Shown here: one piece after another, positions 54,756 to 64,000 of the stretch | Layout: every line of letters starts with the position of its first letter | Numbering within the stretch: position 1 is the stretch's first letter | DNA from: Aporrectodea caliginosa | Taxonomy: Eukaryota; Annelida; Clitellata; Crassiclitellata; Lumbricidae | Direction of reading: 5' to 3' | DNA length: 64,000 nt | NCBI GenBank assembly: GCA_020284085.1 | Contig: JACEVL010000059.1 | Span: 358,501-422,500, forward strand | The notes under the pieces: generated by a model | What the model was told of the DNA's origin: nothing | Database searches by the model: none | Seen by the model: only the letters and a program-made list of their open reading frames with translations | Translations under genes and position numbers: made by a program

Positions 54756-55695
54756 CACCGTGTCTCAAAATAAACTGTGCAAAATTGTTTCTGTCAGAAC
54801 TTCGTCAAATTTCCACCAATTTTAATAATATTTGGTAGGTAGGTGGAAAAATGGCTGAAATTTTATGCTATAGATAAATTTTTCACCTCACCTGACTCAT
54901 ATCACCGCACTACCTTGTTAAACACAGATGTACCAATTTTCATATAACGCTTAAATTTTAACAATTAGAGTGCTCAGATTTTGTTCATCAATTCGTTAGA
55001 GGGTGTCAAAGTGAATGGGGCATACTATCACGACAACCTTCTTGCCCAGAAGCTACTGCCAGACATACGCCGGATATCCCAGGGCGAGTTTTTTGTCTTT
55101 CAACAGGCTGGCGCCCAGGCGCATCGAGCACGCGACACTGTCTTTTCCTGGAGCGACAAACGCCCGACTTCATACGGGGAATCATACCTCCAACACTGTT
55201 GCCCCCGAATTCACCGGATCTTATAGCATATGGAGTGTGCTGCAGGAGAAGGCTTAATGCTCCAGAATAGCCAACGTCGACGAACTCAAAACGCGTCTGA
55301 TCGACGAGTGGGCGCGCTTTGACCAGTCGATCGTTGATGCTGCGATCTACCAGCGGCGTCGGTGTCTAAGCGCTTGTGTCCGTGTAAGCGGGGCACATTT
55401 CGCGCACCAATTCTAACACGTTTAAGCAGATCTGTCATAACAATTAAAACCTCTGCTAAGTAAACCATGTTTTACTTCACTGCGTGCTAATTCAGTCAGC
55501 GTTATATGAAAAATTGGCACATCTGTGTTTTAACAAGGTAGTGCGGTGATATGAGTCAGGTGAGGTGGAAAATTTATGTATAGCATCAAATTTCAGCCAT
55601 TTTGCCATCTACCTACCAAAAATTATTAAAATTGGTGGAAATTTGACGAAGTTCTGACAGAAACAATTTTGCACAGTTTATTTTGAGACACGGTG
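54756..55695 (+). mobile_element. Tc1/mariner element, internally deleted, 940 bp
   Basis: Flanked by TA on both sides (54754-54755, 55696-55697). Terminal inverted repeats of about 198 bp start CACCGTGTCTCAAAATAAAC and differ at about nine positions. Long repeats and the TA target are typical of the IS630-Tc1-mariner group. The interior keeps only the C-terminal half of the transposase. Confidence 0.9.
54981..55419 (+). pseudogene. Tc1/mariner transposase, C-terminal remnant
   Basis: Starts within KVNGAYYHDNLLAQKLLPDIR and has FVFQQAGAQAHRAR, where active enzymes have an Asp at the first Ala (QQDxAPxH); that catalytic residue is lost. The frame shifts near 55210 and reads YSIWSVLQEKA, stops, and then ANVDELKTRLIDEWARFDQS and LSACVRV. 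The first catalytic Asp and the DNA-binding domain are deleted. Confidence 0.85.
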
Positions 55696-55699
55696 TATA

Positions 55700-56430
55700 T
55701 AATAATTCTTATATAGAATGCTTATATGTGTATAGTGCCTGTACTGTTTAAACTGTTATCCCTTGAATATATATATATATATATTTAATATATATCATTG
55801 AATATATATATAATATATATATTTAATATAATTATATATATATATTTATATATAAGTAAAAATAACATGTATATACGTGTTTTATTTTGCTATAATGATA
55901 TAATATTTATTGCTGTCGAGGCTAAATTGATGTCCATGGAAGAGACATTTGCGAGACGCGGGGAAGGAATTTAACGGGATAAATCATTGAGGCGACGTGA
56001 AGTGGTTTTGGTCATCTGTCAAATCAGTCGACTTACAGCAAAGTCAGTTACAGCAGTGTGTGTGTGTGTTTGTGTGTGTGTGTGCGTGCGTGCGTGTGTG
56101 TGTGTGTGTGTGTGTGTACGCTTTAGAAACCGTATTTCAAAGTGCTTTTATATATTCGCTTACATGAGTGTATGTAGGTCCATGTTCGTATTATGTATGT
56201 ATGTGTAAATGAGTATGTATGTGCTTGTGTGTATGCATATATGTATGTATAGATGTATAATTTTATGTGACTTTTGTGCATGTCTTTAGTATGTATGTAT
56301 ATGCATGAATGTATGTATGTATGTATTCATATGTATATTATATCTGGAATTTATTTGTCATGTACATACTTCTTGTATCCTAAGTCTGTATGTAGTTATG
56401 TATGTATGTATGCGTATATACACTCATGTA
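55700..56430. repeat. AT, GT and TATG microsatellites
   Basis: TATA-type repeats (55765-55855), GT repeats (56057-56118) and imperfect TATG repeats (56160-56420). No gene. Confidence 0.85.
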
Positions 56431-56851
56431 AGGATCCTGAGTGGCCGAGTGGGTTGGTGCCCGCTCCCGGCGCCGGCGCCCCGGGTTCGCTTCCCGGTCG
56501 GGTCGGATTATCAGAGATTAATTTCTCGGATCTTTACTGCGGGTGGCTCGGTCGCATTATAAACGTGGAGTACAATACAACACACAATACAACACATCAC
56601 AATATAACTGGGGCGCGGTGGTTTAGGGGTATGTTCGGTGCCTTGCAGCTGGAGGGTTGCGGGTTCGGATCCACCTCAAAGTCGCCGCGTAGGGACCCTG
56701 GGCAAGTCCTTCACTCGCAATTGCTCATGCGCTTCGGCGTGAAACTCCGATTCAGCGTTCGCGCAGTAGTCGGGAGCGCCTCTGAATGGGAAATCTGGTT
56801 GGGGCGCTATAACAAGTGTTCAAATACAATACAATACAAAACAATACAATA
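56431..56851 (+). mobile_element. SINE family B, dimeric, complete
   Basis: GGATCCTGAGTGGCCGAGTGG head (A box TGGCCGAGTGGG, B box GGTTCGCTTCC); linker ACAATACAAC; second tRNA-like unit GGGGCGCGGTGGTTTAGGGG with B box GGGTTCGGATCC; GGAGCGCCTCTGAATGGG..GGGGCGCTATAAC tail; TACAA microsatellite. Confidence 0.9.
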
Positions 56852-57062
56852 TATATGATTAGGCTTATATGTATATATATATCTCTCTAGAATTCATTTG
56901 TCTTGTTTGTATATATATTTCTTGTAACATATTATCTTTCGGTAATACATAATTATTATGTCCTGTAGTGCTTATTCAGTATGCATTGAAAATTAGAGTT
57001 TTCTTCGATTCCAATATAATCTTTCTCTCGCATATAAACCAAATCTCTTTCGCTCCGAAGGC

Positions 57063-57103
57063 GTTGCTCCTGGCAACGGCTCGCGTGACGTTGCTATGGC
57101 AAC
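57063..57103. promoter_or_regulatory. Pair of RFX X-box-like sites
   Basis: GTTGCTCCTGGCAAC (57063-57077) and GTTGCTATGGCAAC (57090-57103). Both match the imperfect inverted repeat bound by RFX factors (GTTGCY-N2-3-GGCAAC), which control ciliary genes in animals. No ciliary exon is recognisable beside them. Confidence 0.4.
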
Positions 57104-57361
57104 GACGGAGCCGTGCTCCGAGTTACAGGAAGGAAGATTGACAAGCAATTGGCAACGAAAATGAATCTCACGTTTCCGACTCGACACATAGAAGCATACA
57201 AACACGCATAGATGCACACATACAAAGACTGAGACAGACATACTCACGCAAACACACGCATGATTGCAATGCTTTCTCCGTTTCATCTTTCGTTCTTCAA
57301 GTATCTTTCACTCACACTCAATTCTCTTCTGCGATTCGTATGTTTGTATGTATGAATATTA

Positions 57362-57600
57362 TTAATTGAATTTGACACCCGCTCACGGGTCACACGGAAA
57401 TGTGAATCTGAGGCGCGGATGGTTAGCCGCCAGGAGAAGATGCAGCTAGATTTCTAAATCCTTGAAAGCCAAGGAGAAATAGTGAATTTTGAGCCGCTTT
57501 TTGAAGGAAAGAAGAGAATATGAGCTGCGAAGAAAGAGTGGCAGTAAATTCCATTCCTTTGGAGCAGAGGCTTGGAATGCACGCGATATACATATACGTT
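57362..57600 (-). pseudogene. LINE 3' end, frameshifted copy
   Basis: Paralogous to the next entry and in the same orientation; here the C-terminal block is out of frame. Ends on the minus strand CCGCGCCTCAGATTCACATTTCC. Confidence 0.6.
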
Positions 57601-57689
57601 ATTTCTTTCGTTCTATCTTTCACTCAATTCTTTCCTGCGATTCGTATGTTGGCCTATGTATGTATGAATGTATTATTATTATTAAATAA

Positions 57690-57960
57690 TTAAATTTGTA
57701 ACGCGCGCACGATCACACCGAAATGTGAATCTGAGGTGCGGATAGTCAGCTGTGAGAAGAAGGTGCTGTTAGATATCAAAGTGCTTGGAAGCCAAGGAGA
57801 AATAGTGAGTTCTGAGTCGCTTTTTGAAGGAAGGAAGTGAAGTTGAGCTACGAAGAGAGAGTGGCAGTCGATTCCATTCCTTTGGGCAGACACATGGAAT
57901 GCACGAGAGCCCATAACTGTTCTGCATCGTGGTTCAGCTAAATAACCCACACTTGATGAT
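57690..57960 (-). pseudogene. LINE C-terminus (WNRLPLSLR block) and 3' tail
   Basis: On the minus strand CPKEWNRLPLSLRSSTSLPSF, KKRLRTHYFSLASKH, then a stop: the typical end of L2/CR1-like LINE ORF2. Its tail (CGCACCTCAGATTCACATTTC) differs from the GCGCC tail, so it is a further subfamily. Confidence 0.7.
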
Positions 57961-57964
57961 CGTA

Positions 57965-58389
57965 GGCAACAAGGAGGAAAGTAAGGAGTTAGCATTGATT
58001 GAAGGTATACGTAGGTGTGCTGGTGCCACTGGTTTTGTAGGTGAAACAGGCCAATTAAGTTTTTTTCCTAAACTCAACAGGAAGTCAATGTAGCTGATAG
58101 AGTAGGATTGAGGAACTTGTTCGCAGTGGGACACGCAGCACTGCGCAACCTAAGGAATTTAATTAATTTATAATAAAACCAGTTTTGGATGCGTTGTCTC
58201 TCAGACCCAACAAAACCGAATTAGGCGAAAGGAGACAATGGTACAAGCTATATGGCTTGCGACATATTCATCTATAGGTGTAAGCGTGGGTGTTTGTACG
58301 TATGTGTGTGTTGGTGTTTGTGTGTTTCTATGCATGGATGTGTGTATGTGTGTGTTTACGTGTATATAATGTGTACTGTATATACTGAC
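57965..58389. other. No exon recognised
   Basis: Includes TGTG-type repeats (58270-58360) in the presumed intron downstream of the carbonic anhydrase exon. Confidence 0.4.
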
Positions 58390-58485
58390 CTTGACGAAGA
58401 CTGCGATGATGGCTATTCCGTCGTCTCTTCTGATGGCTTCTTCGTAACTGTCGTAGAGATCTTCGTTCCAGTGAACGAGATGCAG
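58390..58485 (-). CDS. Alpha-carbonic anhydrase exon with LHLVHW
   Basis: 32 codons: LHLVHWNEDLYDSYEEAI, then RRDDGIAIIAVFVK. LHLVHW holds the third zinc-ligand His (His119 in human CA2 numbering) and GIAIIAVFVK matches the GLAVLGIFLK strand. Borders on the minus strand: acceptor CTGATTGCAG, donor GTCAGTAT. Continues in frame from the exon at 59060-59181. The following exons were not found at lower coordinates. Confidence 0.85.
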
Positions 58486-58615
58486 CTGCAATCAGACACA
58501 GGCGTTGTTGGCACGAATGGACCAGACAATTGTGTGCATGCAGATGGTCGTTTATATAGCGCTTTGAAAGAGAGTTGATTGCTGTAATTAGTCATACTCT
58601 TATTAATTGGTACAT

Positions 58616-58651
58616 TTACTCACTCACTCACTCACTCACTCACTCACTCAC

Positions 58652-58700
<49 letters not shown>

Positions 58701-58725
58701 CAATCATTCAATCAATCGTTCTTTA
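58616..58725. repeat. (ACTC)n and (AATC)n microsatellites
   Basis: Two adjacent tetranucleotide runs within the carbonic anhydrase intron. Confidence 0.95.
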
Positions 58726-58990
58726 TTTTAATCAAGCACAAACGAATTATTATTCTGCGCACAGTCGAGCTTTTTTCTGGATCCACGCAGTTAATTTATC
58801 TTTAATTATTATTATCTTTGCAAATGAAAATAAATATTGCACATCAATCGGATTGACTCCGGATTCGGCCAAATAACCGGTTACTATCCGGAATCGTAAA
58901 AACCAGGGACGCTATATATACTTCTCAACGTCGTGGCCGCCACACGACCAATGTGGACACTAATACACGAAACTCAAAGATTATTCATTT

Positions 58991-59030
58991 AGACACCTTT
59001 AAAAGAAGTTAGTTCAAAACTATATATAAT
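58991..59030 (+). promoter_or_regulatory. PSE/TATA-like module inside the carbonic anhydrase intron
   Basis: AGACACCTTTAAAA, 16 bases, TATATATAAT, on the strand opposite to the gene. A transcript from it would run into the exon at 59060 in antisense. Confidence 0.5.
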
Positions 59031-59059
59031 TAAACAGGCAGGAGTTACAGTTCTCTTAC

Positions 59060-59181
59060 TTCTGCTGAGTGTGGTCGACTGTTAACGAGGTGTTCCGATC
59101 CAGCAGCGTCTGTCTCTCCCCAGTGAAGGTGAAACTGTTCAAGGATATAGGAACTCTCCTTACATGGACCACCGCTTATGC
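59060..59181 (-). CDS. Alpha-carbonic anhydrase exon with FHLHWG
   Basis: Encodes ISGGPCKESSYILEQFHLHW, then GETDAAGSEHLVNSRPHSAE. FHLHWG contains two zinc-ligand His (94 and 96 in human CA2), GSEH the proton-network Glu106. Borders on the minus strand: acceptor GTGTTTATAG, donor GTAAGAGA. The exon starts with two bases of a split codon and ends on a codon, so HSAE joins LHLVHW of the next exon, as in vertebrate genes. Length 122 bp is close to the equivalent vertebrate exon. Exons further upstream (higher coordinates) were not found. Confidence 0.9.
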
Positions 59182-59319
59182 CTATAAACACATAATAATA
59201 ATAATTATTATAGGACCCGACATTCAGCATCTCTTAATAATGGTTTCATTATCATTCTTGTTATTAATACTATGCTACTACTGCTACTGCTATTGCATAT
59301 GCTACTGCTACAAGTCTAC

Positions 59320-59440
59320 TACTTCTACTGGTACTGGTACTGGTACTGGTACTGGTACTGGTACTGGTACTGGTACTGCTACTGCTACTGGTACTGCTAC
59401 TGCTACTAATACTAGTACTACAACTACTACTACTACTATC
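59320..59440. repeat. TACTGG/TACTGC microsatellite
   Basis: Hexamer and trimer units; the Thr/Gly and Thr/Ala frame is an artefact. Further TACT, GAC and ATC repeats to 59660. Confidence 0.9.
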
Positions 59441-59740
59441 GTTTATAATAAGAATGTTATACTCTGTATAAATGTATGTAAACCGAAGTGCGGATATGCA
59501 ATTGGTTGAATAAAGAATATACTTACGTACTTACTTACTTACTTACTACTACTACTACTAATACGTATACTCATTTCACAATAATCATTATCCTCATGAT
59601 GATGATGAAGACGACGACGACGATCATCGTCGTCGTCATCATCATCATCATCATCATTATTAATTGTTTACAGAAAGTTTCAGAGATGTTTCGAACATCG
59701 CCATTCCGAATCAAAATTGTATCACTCGTTTGCATAATCT

Positions 59741-60160
59741 TGTATTGTATTGTATTGTATTGTATTTGAACACTTGTTATAGCGCCCCAACCAGATTTCC
59801 CATTCAGAGGCGCTCCCGACTACTGCGCGAACGCTGAATCGGAGTTTCACGCCGCAGCGCATGAGCATTATTGCGAGTGAAGGACTTGCCCAGGGCCCCT
59901 ACGCGACGGCTTTTGAGGTGGATTCGAACCCGCAACCCTCCAGCTGCAAGGCACCGAACATACCCCTACACCACCGCGCCCCAGTTGTATTGTGATGTGT
60001 TGTATTGTGTGTTGTATTGTACTCCACGTTTATAATGCGACCGAGCCACCCGCAGTAAAGATCCGAGAAATTAATCTCTGATAATCCGACCCGACCGGGA
60101 AGCGAACCCGGGTCGCCGGCGCGGCGAGTGGGCACCAACCCACTCGGCCACTCAGGATCC
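59741..60160 (-). mobile_element. SINE family B, dimeric, complete
   Basis: Same order as 56431-56851 on the minus strand, with a perfect second B box GGTTCGAATCC and TACAA tail. Confidence 0.9.
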
Positions 60161-60258
60161 TTATAGGACGTTTATCGCACATAAAAGAGGTATGTAATCA
60201 ATTTGAACAGCTAGTAACGTTATTTTGGCATAAATAATACAGGATGGATCAATCCAGA

Positions 60259-60297
60259 GTTTAACGACATCTTATGGCAAAAAAGGTCGTTGAAGTC
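60259..60297 (-). repeat. Hairpin form A
   Basis: Minus strand GACTTC (60297-60292), 20 loop bases, GATGTC (60271-60266), GTTAAAC; five of six pairs. Preceded by AAAATAATTTTTGTC as in the unit at 9.4 kb. A decayed GTCGTC-type tail follows at 60385-60440. Confidence 0.6.
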
Positions 60298-60467
60298 GAC
60301 AAAAATTATTTTAGCAATAATAAAGCTTTTTAGTGCTTTGGATTATTGATAATCGTAAATTATAATTAATATTATTATTATTATTATTCCAAGGTTTAAA
60401 ATCGTCGAATAACATCAAAGGTAGTTGATGACAATTTTAATCATATGCAGAAGTTGTAGTTTCAGTT

Positions 60468-60570
60468 TATCGACGCTGTGTGATAACAAAGATCATTAGC
60501 TTCTCCCTCCTCCTATATCCAGGCTTGGGACTGGCACTGTCACAGTACAAGCAATGGCGGAGTTTTAATC
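60468..60570 (-). repeat. LINE-type 3' tail, form B
   Basis: Minus strand CGCCATTGCTTG..GACAGTGCCAGTCCCAAGCC..AGGAGGGAGAAGCT, 20 loop bases, AGCGTCGATAAAC. Confidence 0.6.
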
Positions 60571-60750
60571 ATATGCAGTGCAGTGAAAATGATTTAATAG
60601 TTTTGGAAAGACAATAATAATGGTTTCAAAAACTTTACTTTACAATGCAGTTATTATTCATTGTTTAATTAAATTGCATTTACATATTACAGCTCACCAA
60701 CCGGATCTCTTCGCTACCGCAGCTTCCAAGTGTTTGCTTAAATTTGTTAC

Positions 60751-60791
60751 CGGTATATATAGTGTGATCAGTATACGTTATAAAGGTGTTT
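60751..60791 (-). promoter_or_regulatory. PSE/TATA-like module
   Basis: AAACACCTTTATAA, 16 bases, TATATATACCG. Downstream on the minus strand come GAGCTGTAATATGTAAATGC and then the form B tail. Confidence 0.5.
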
Positions 60792-60823
60792 AAAAAGTTC
60801 ATCTAAGCGCCGTTCACTCTGCC

Positions 60824-61400
<577 letters not shown>

Positions 61401-61479
61401 TAATAATGACAATCTGTTTAATTCGGCGTATGCGTGATTTAATGATTTTTATACAAGTTATTGTTAATCTCGCCTATAA

Positions 61480-61668
61480 TAGCCACCACCACCACCACAA
61501 CCACTATCACTATCACCACCATCACAACCACCACCACCGCCATCACCACTACCACCACCACCACCACCACGACCACACAACCACCTCCACCACCGCCATC
61601 ACCACCACCACCATCACCACCATCACCACCACCACATCACCACTACCACAACCACCACCACCACCCAG
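61480..61668. repeat. CCA/ATC trinucleotide repeat
   Basis: CCA, CAC and ATC units; His/Thr/Pro-rich frames are artefacts. Confidence 0.95.
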
Positions 61669-61679
61669 AGTTATAGATC

Positions 61680-61970
61680 CCGGCATGAAAACAGGACCTT
61701 TTATATAGGATAAAAGCAGACTCAGAAACAATAGGAGTCTCGCATAATAAGCTTCTGTTTGATTATTAATGAGACTCCAGGCAAATAACAATTGATGCGA
61801 AATGCAAAGCGAATCCACTAAATACCATAGAACAAAGAGAACAAAGAGAGTGACGTGCACATTCGACCAATCAAGCTTTCCATTATAACACCGTATTACT
61901 ACTGTTATTAGTATAACTGTTATTATCACTACCATCAAAATAATCATTATTATTATTGTTGTTGTTCTTA
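61680..61970. other. Spacer, no gene
   Basis: Non-repetitive sequence between two arrays; no motif seen. Confidence 0.4.
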
Positions 61971-61974
61971 TTGA

Positions 61975-62715
61975 CCGAAAGTCTGACCGAACGACCGAAT
62001 GACCGAACGACAGACTGAAAGACTGACCGAATGACCGAATGAACGAATGACCGAATGACCGAACGACCGAAAGACCGAAGGACCGAATGACCGAAAGACC
62101 GAAAGACCGAATGACCGAATGAACGAATGACCGAATGACCGAATGACCGAAAGACCGAATGACCGAATGACCAAATGACCGAAAGACCGAAAGACCGAAT
62201 GACCGAAAGACCGAAAGACCGAAAGAACGAATGACCGAATGAACGAATGACCGAATGACCGAATGACCGAATGACCGAATGACCGAATGACCGAATGACA
62301 GAGCGAATGACCGAATGACAGACCGAATGACCAAATGACCAAATGACAGACCGAATGACCGAATGACCAAATGACCAAATGACCGAACGGCCGAATGACC
62401 GAATGACCGAACGACAGAACGACCGAAAGACCGAATGACCGAATGACCAAATGACCGAAAGACCGAAAGACCGAATGACCGAAAGACCGAAAGACCGAAT
62501 GACCGAATGAACGAATGACCGAATGACCGAAAGACCGAATGACCGAATGACCGAATGACAGAGCGAATGACCGAATGACAGACCGAATGACCAAATGACC
62601 AAATGACAGACCGAATGACCAAATGACCAAATGACCGAATGACCGAATGACCAAATGACCAAATGACCAAATGACCGAACGACCGAACGACCGAACGACC
62701 GACAGACCGACCGAA
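61975..62715. repeat. Octanucleotide minisatellite GACCGAAT
   Basis: About 90 units of GACCGAAT with GACCGAAA, GACCAAAT and GAACGAAT variants. Blocks of variants recur about 260 bp apart (e.g. GACAGAGCGAATGACC at 62297 and 62557). All minus-strand frames are open because the unit lacks stops there (RSFGHSVI-like); they are not proteins. Confidence 0.95.
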
Positions 62716-62719
62716 TCCC

Positions 62720-62978
62720 ACCCGACCGGCTGGCTTTATATTGCCCATAATTTTATATTAAAACCGGAAGTCCCTAATAACGTTCGTTTCCTGTGGTTCC
62801 GTTGCGAATTTCATTTCGACGCAGCGGAAGTGATTTCCTTTCGCTCGCCTTCTTATTCCCAGTTCACCGGAAATGACTAAGTCGCCATTTATTGCACAAC
62901 CCAAAGGCGACCATCAATCAAATGTCCTTTGCGGCCTTTCATAACGCCCTACTCAAAGAAACGAGCGAGGAAACCCAG
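62720..62978. other. Spacer, no gene recognised
   Basis: Balanced composition, no repeat found. A host exon cannot be excluded but no motif supports one. Confidence 0.4.
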
Positions 62979-63197
62979 GAGATCCTGAGTGGCCGAGTGG
63001 GTTGGTGCCCGCTCGCCGCGCCGGCGCCCCGGGTTCGCTTCCCGGTCGGGTCGGTTTATCAGAGATTAATTTCTCGGATCTTTACTGCGGGTGGCTCGGT
63101 CGCAATATAAACGTGGAGTACGAGGTTGCTTTCTGCCTTCGACACTGATCATCTTCGATATGAAAAAGTGTCGTTAAGCAGTAATACAAAAAAAAAC
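62979..63197 (+). mobile_element. SINE family A: tRNA-Leu/Ser-like head with hairpin tail
   Basis: GATCCTGAGTGGCCGAGTGG head, B box GGTTCGCTTCC, then GACACT (63141-63146), 20 loop bases, AGTGTC (63167-63172), GTTAAGC and an A-rich end. Confidence 0.9.
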
Positions 63198-63437
63198 CAG
63201 GAACGATGGAACGAACGCAGGAATAAAAACTTATTCCATACGGTAACAAAATCACACCCATGTGGACTAAAAGGGCAAACAGCACCAGGTCTAATCGGAA
63301 ACAATGCGATCTGAAAATTGATATAAAAATAAGGATATAAAAAATTTAATGGTCATGTCACAATGCAAAATATTAATATATGTTGTATTCTATAAATAGA
63401 CATATAAAAACAGAAACATCATTATGACGTATCTGGG

Positions 63438-63690
63438 GTGCTAGATGGTGTAGTGGTTGGTGTGCTAGACTGTCAGTCGAGAGGTCGGCAGTTGAAATCC
63501 CCGCCAAGGCAGAAATTTGGTTCAAGATTTCTGCTCCATCTGTACCGCCTATTCAGCTCAGCTACAATGAGTACACTGGCCGTACACTGTTTGTAGGGAG
63601 ATGAGACGGCGATGCAGAGGACTCGCCGCCTGCCCTCATATGCTGAGGCTAAGAAAATGAAGTCGCTAACACTTCATACCATGCCTCCCC
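63438..63690 (+). mobile_element. SINE family C
   Basis: A box TGGTGTAGTGGTTGG, CTGTCAGTCGAGAGGTC, B box-like AGTTGAAATCC, and the same body and ACACTTCATACC end as the copy at 53.8 kb. Confidence 0.85.
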
Positions 63691-63837
63691 GGAGACAGAT
63701 CGACGCACTGCTCTTCTTCTTTCTCAGTCCCGGTTTTAGGTATAGGCGATATAGGCGGCTGCCTAGACCGGCACTTTTCAAGGGTCGGAAAATTCCGACA
63801 AAATACACGACGGTCACTTCCGTCAAAAAGATTTCAT

Positions 63838-63897
63838 TTATCTATCTATCCATCTATCTGTCTGTCTGTCTGTCTGTCTGCCTGTCTGTCTGTCTGC

Positions 63898-63936
<39 letters not shown>

Positions 63937-63937
63937 T
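63838..63937. repeat. TATC/TGTC microsatellite
   Basis: TATC and TGTC tetramers. Confidence 0.95.
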
Positions 63938-64000
63938 GGAATTTATATAGCGCCCCTTCGAGATAACTACTCAGAGGCGCTCCCGACCCAGGCCAATGGA
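63938..64000 (-). mobile_element. L2-type LINE 3' end, cut by the window edge
   Basis: On the minus strand GGGAGCGCCTCTGAGTAG..GAAGGGGCGCTATATAAAT, the L2-type tail with GCGCC stem, ending in the TATC repeat; the body continues past 64000. Confidence 0.65.

Noticed and set aside
61549..62748. 399-residue Arg/Ser/Phe/Gly repeat protein on the minus strand
   Set aside because: All three minus frames are open because of the GACCGAAT unit; no start context or non-repeat domain.

Overview
The window is animal (metazoan) nuclear DNA, almost certainly from a marine invertebrate. It has spliced exons with GT/AG borders, tRNA-derived SINEs, LINEs of the I and L2/CR1 types, a Ty3/gypsy element of the Gmr1-like type, a Tc1/mariner element, two piggyBac-like TTAA elements and very many microsatellites. 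The phylum cannot be named from the sequence. Host coding sequence is scarce: the only exons I recognise belong to alpha-carbonic anhydrase, two on the plus strand (31.76-32.94 kb) and two on the minus strand (58.39-59.18 kb).

Layout. 0-1.3 kb: degenerate T-rich minisatellite. 1.3-12 kb: SINE pieces, an I-type LINE 3' half (6.2-7.7 kb), LINE tails and simple repeats. 12-30 kb: a mosaic of small elements, with a TACCCG-rich element, a piggyBac-like element, three I-LINE insertions with target-site duplications, a roughly 2-kb duplicated segment (21.5-23.5 and 25.5-27.7 kb) and a ~165-bp satellite between the copies. 30-33 kb: a tandem array, a TTAA element, a SINE and the carbonic anhydrase 3' end. 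33.7-42.4 kb: an L2-type LINE split by a Gmr1-like LTR retrotransposon that has lost its 3' end. 42.9-43.9 kb: an inverted copy of 30.0-31.7 kb. 44-54 kb: microsatellites, an I-LINE insertion, a hAT-like element and short duplications. 54.7-55.7 kb: a mariner remnant. 56-64 kb: SINEs, LINE tails, carbonic anhydrase exons and large trinucleotide and GACCGAAT arrays.

The unusual signal is a two-part module scattered over both strands. Part one is a 14-bp motif, (A/G)ACACCTTTAAAA preceded by A, followed after 15-16 unconserved bases by TATATAA. About fifty sites keep this spacing although the bases between and around them differ. The layout resembles the PSE plus TATA box of type-3 RNA polymerase III (U6-like) promoters. 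Part two, usually 70-140 nt downstream on the same strand, is a hairpin with a 6-bp stem and exactly 20 loop bases followed by GTTAAAC. The stem sequence changes between copies with compensatory pairs, and its non-Watson-Crick pairs are mostly G-U only on the GTTAAAC strand, which points to selection on RNA. The hairpin also ends I-type LINE copies and one SINE family, so it is probably the reverse-transcriptase recognition structure. Whether the upstream module drives small RNAs or is only a conserved part of LINE 3' ends is open; both readings are set out in the findings.
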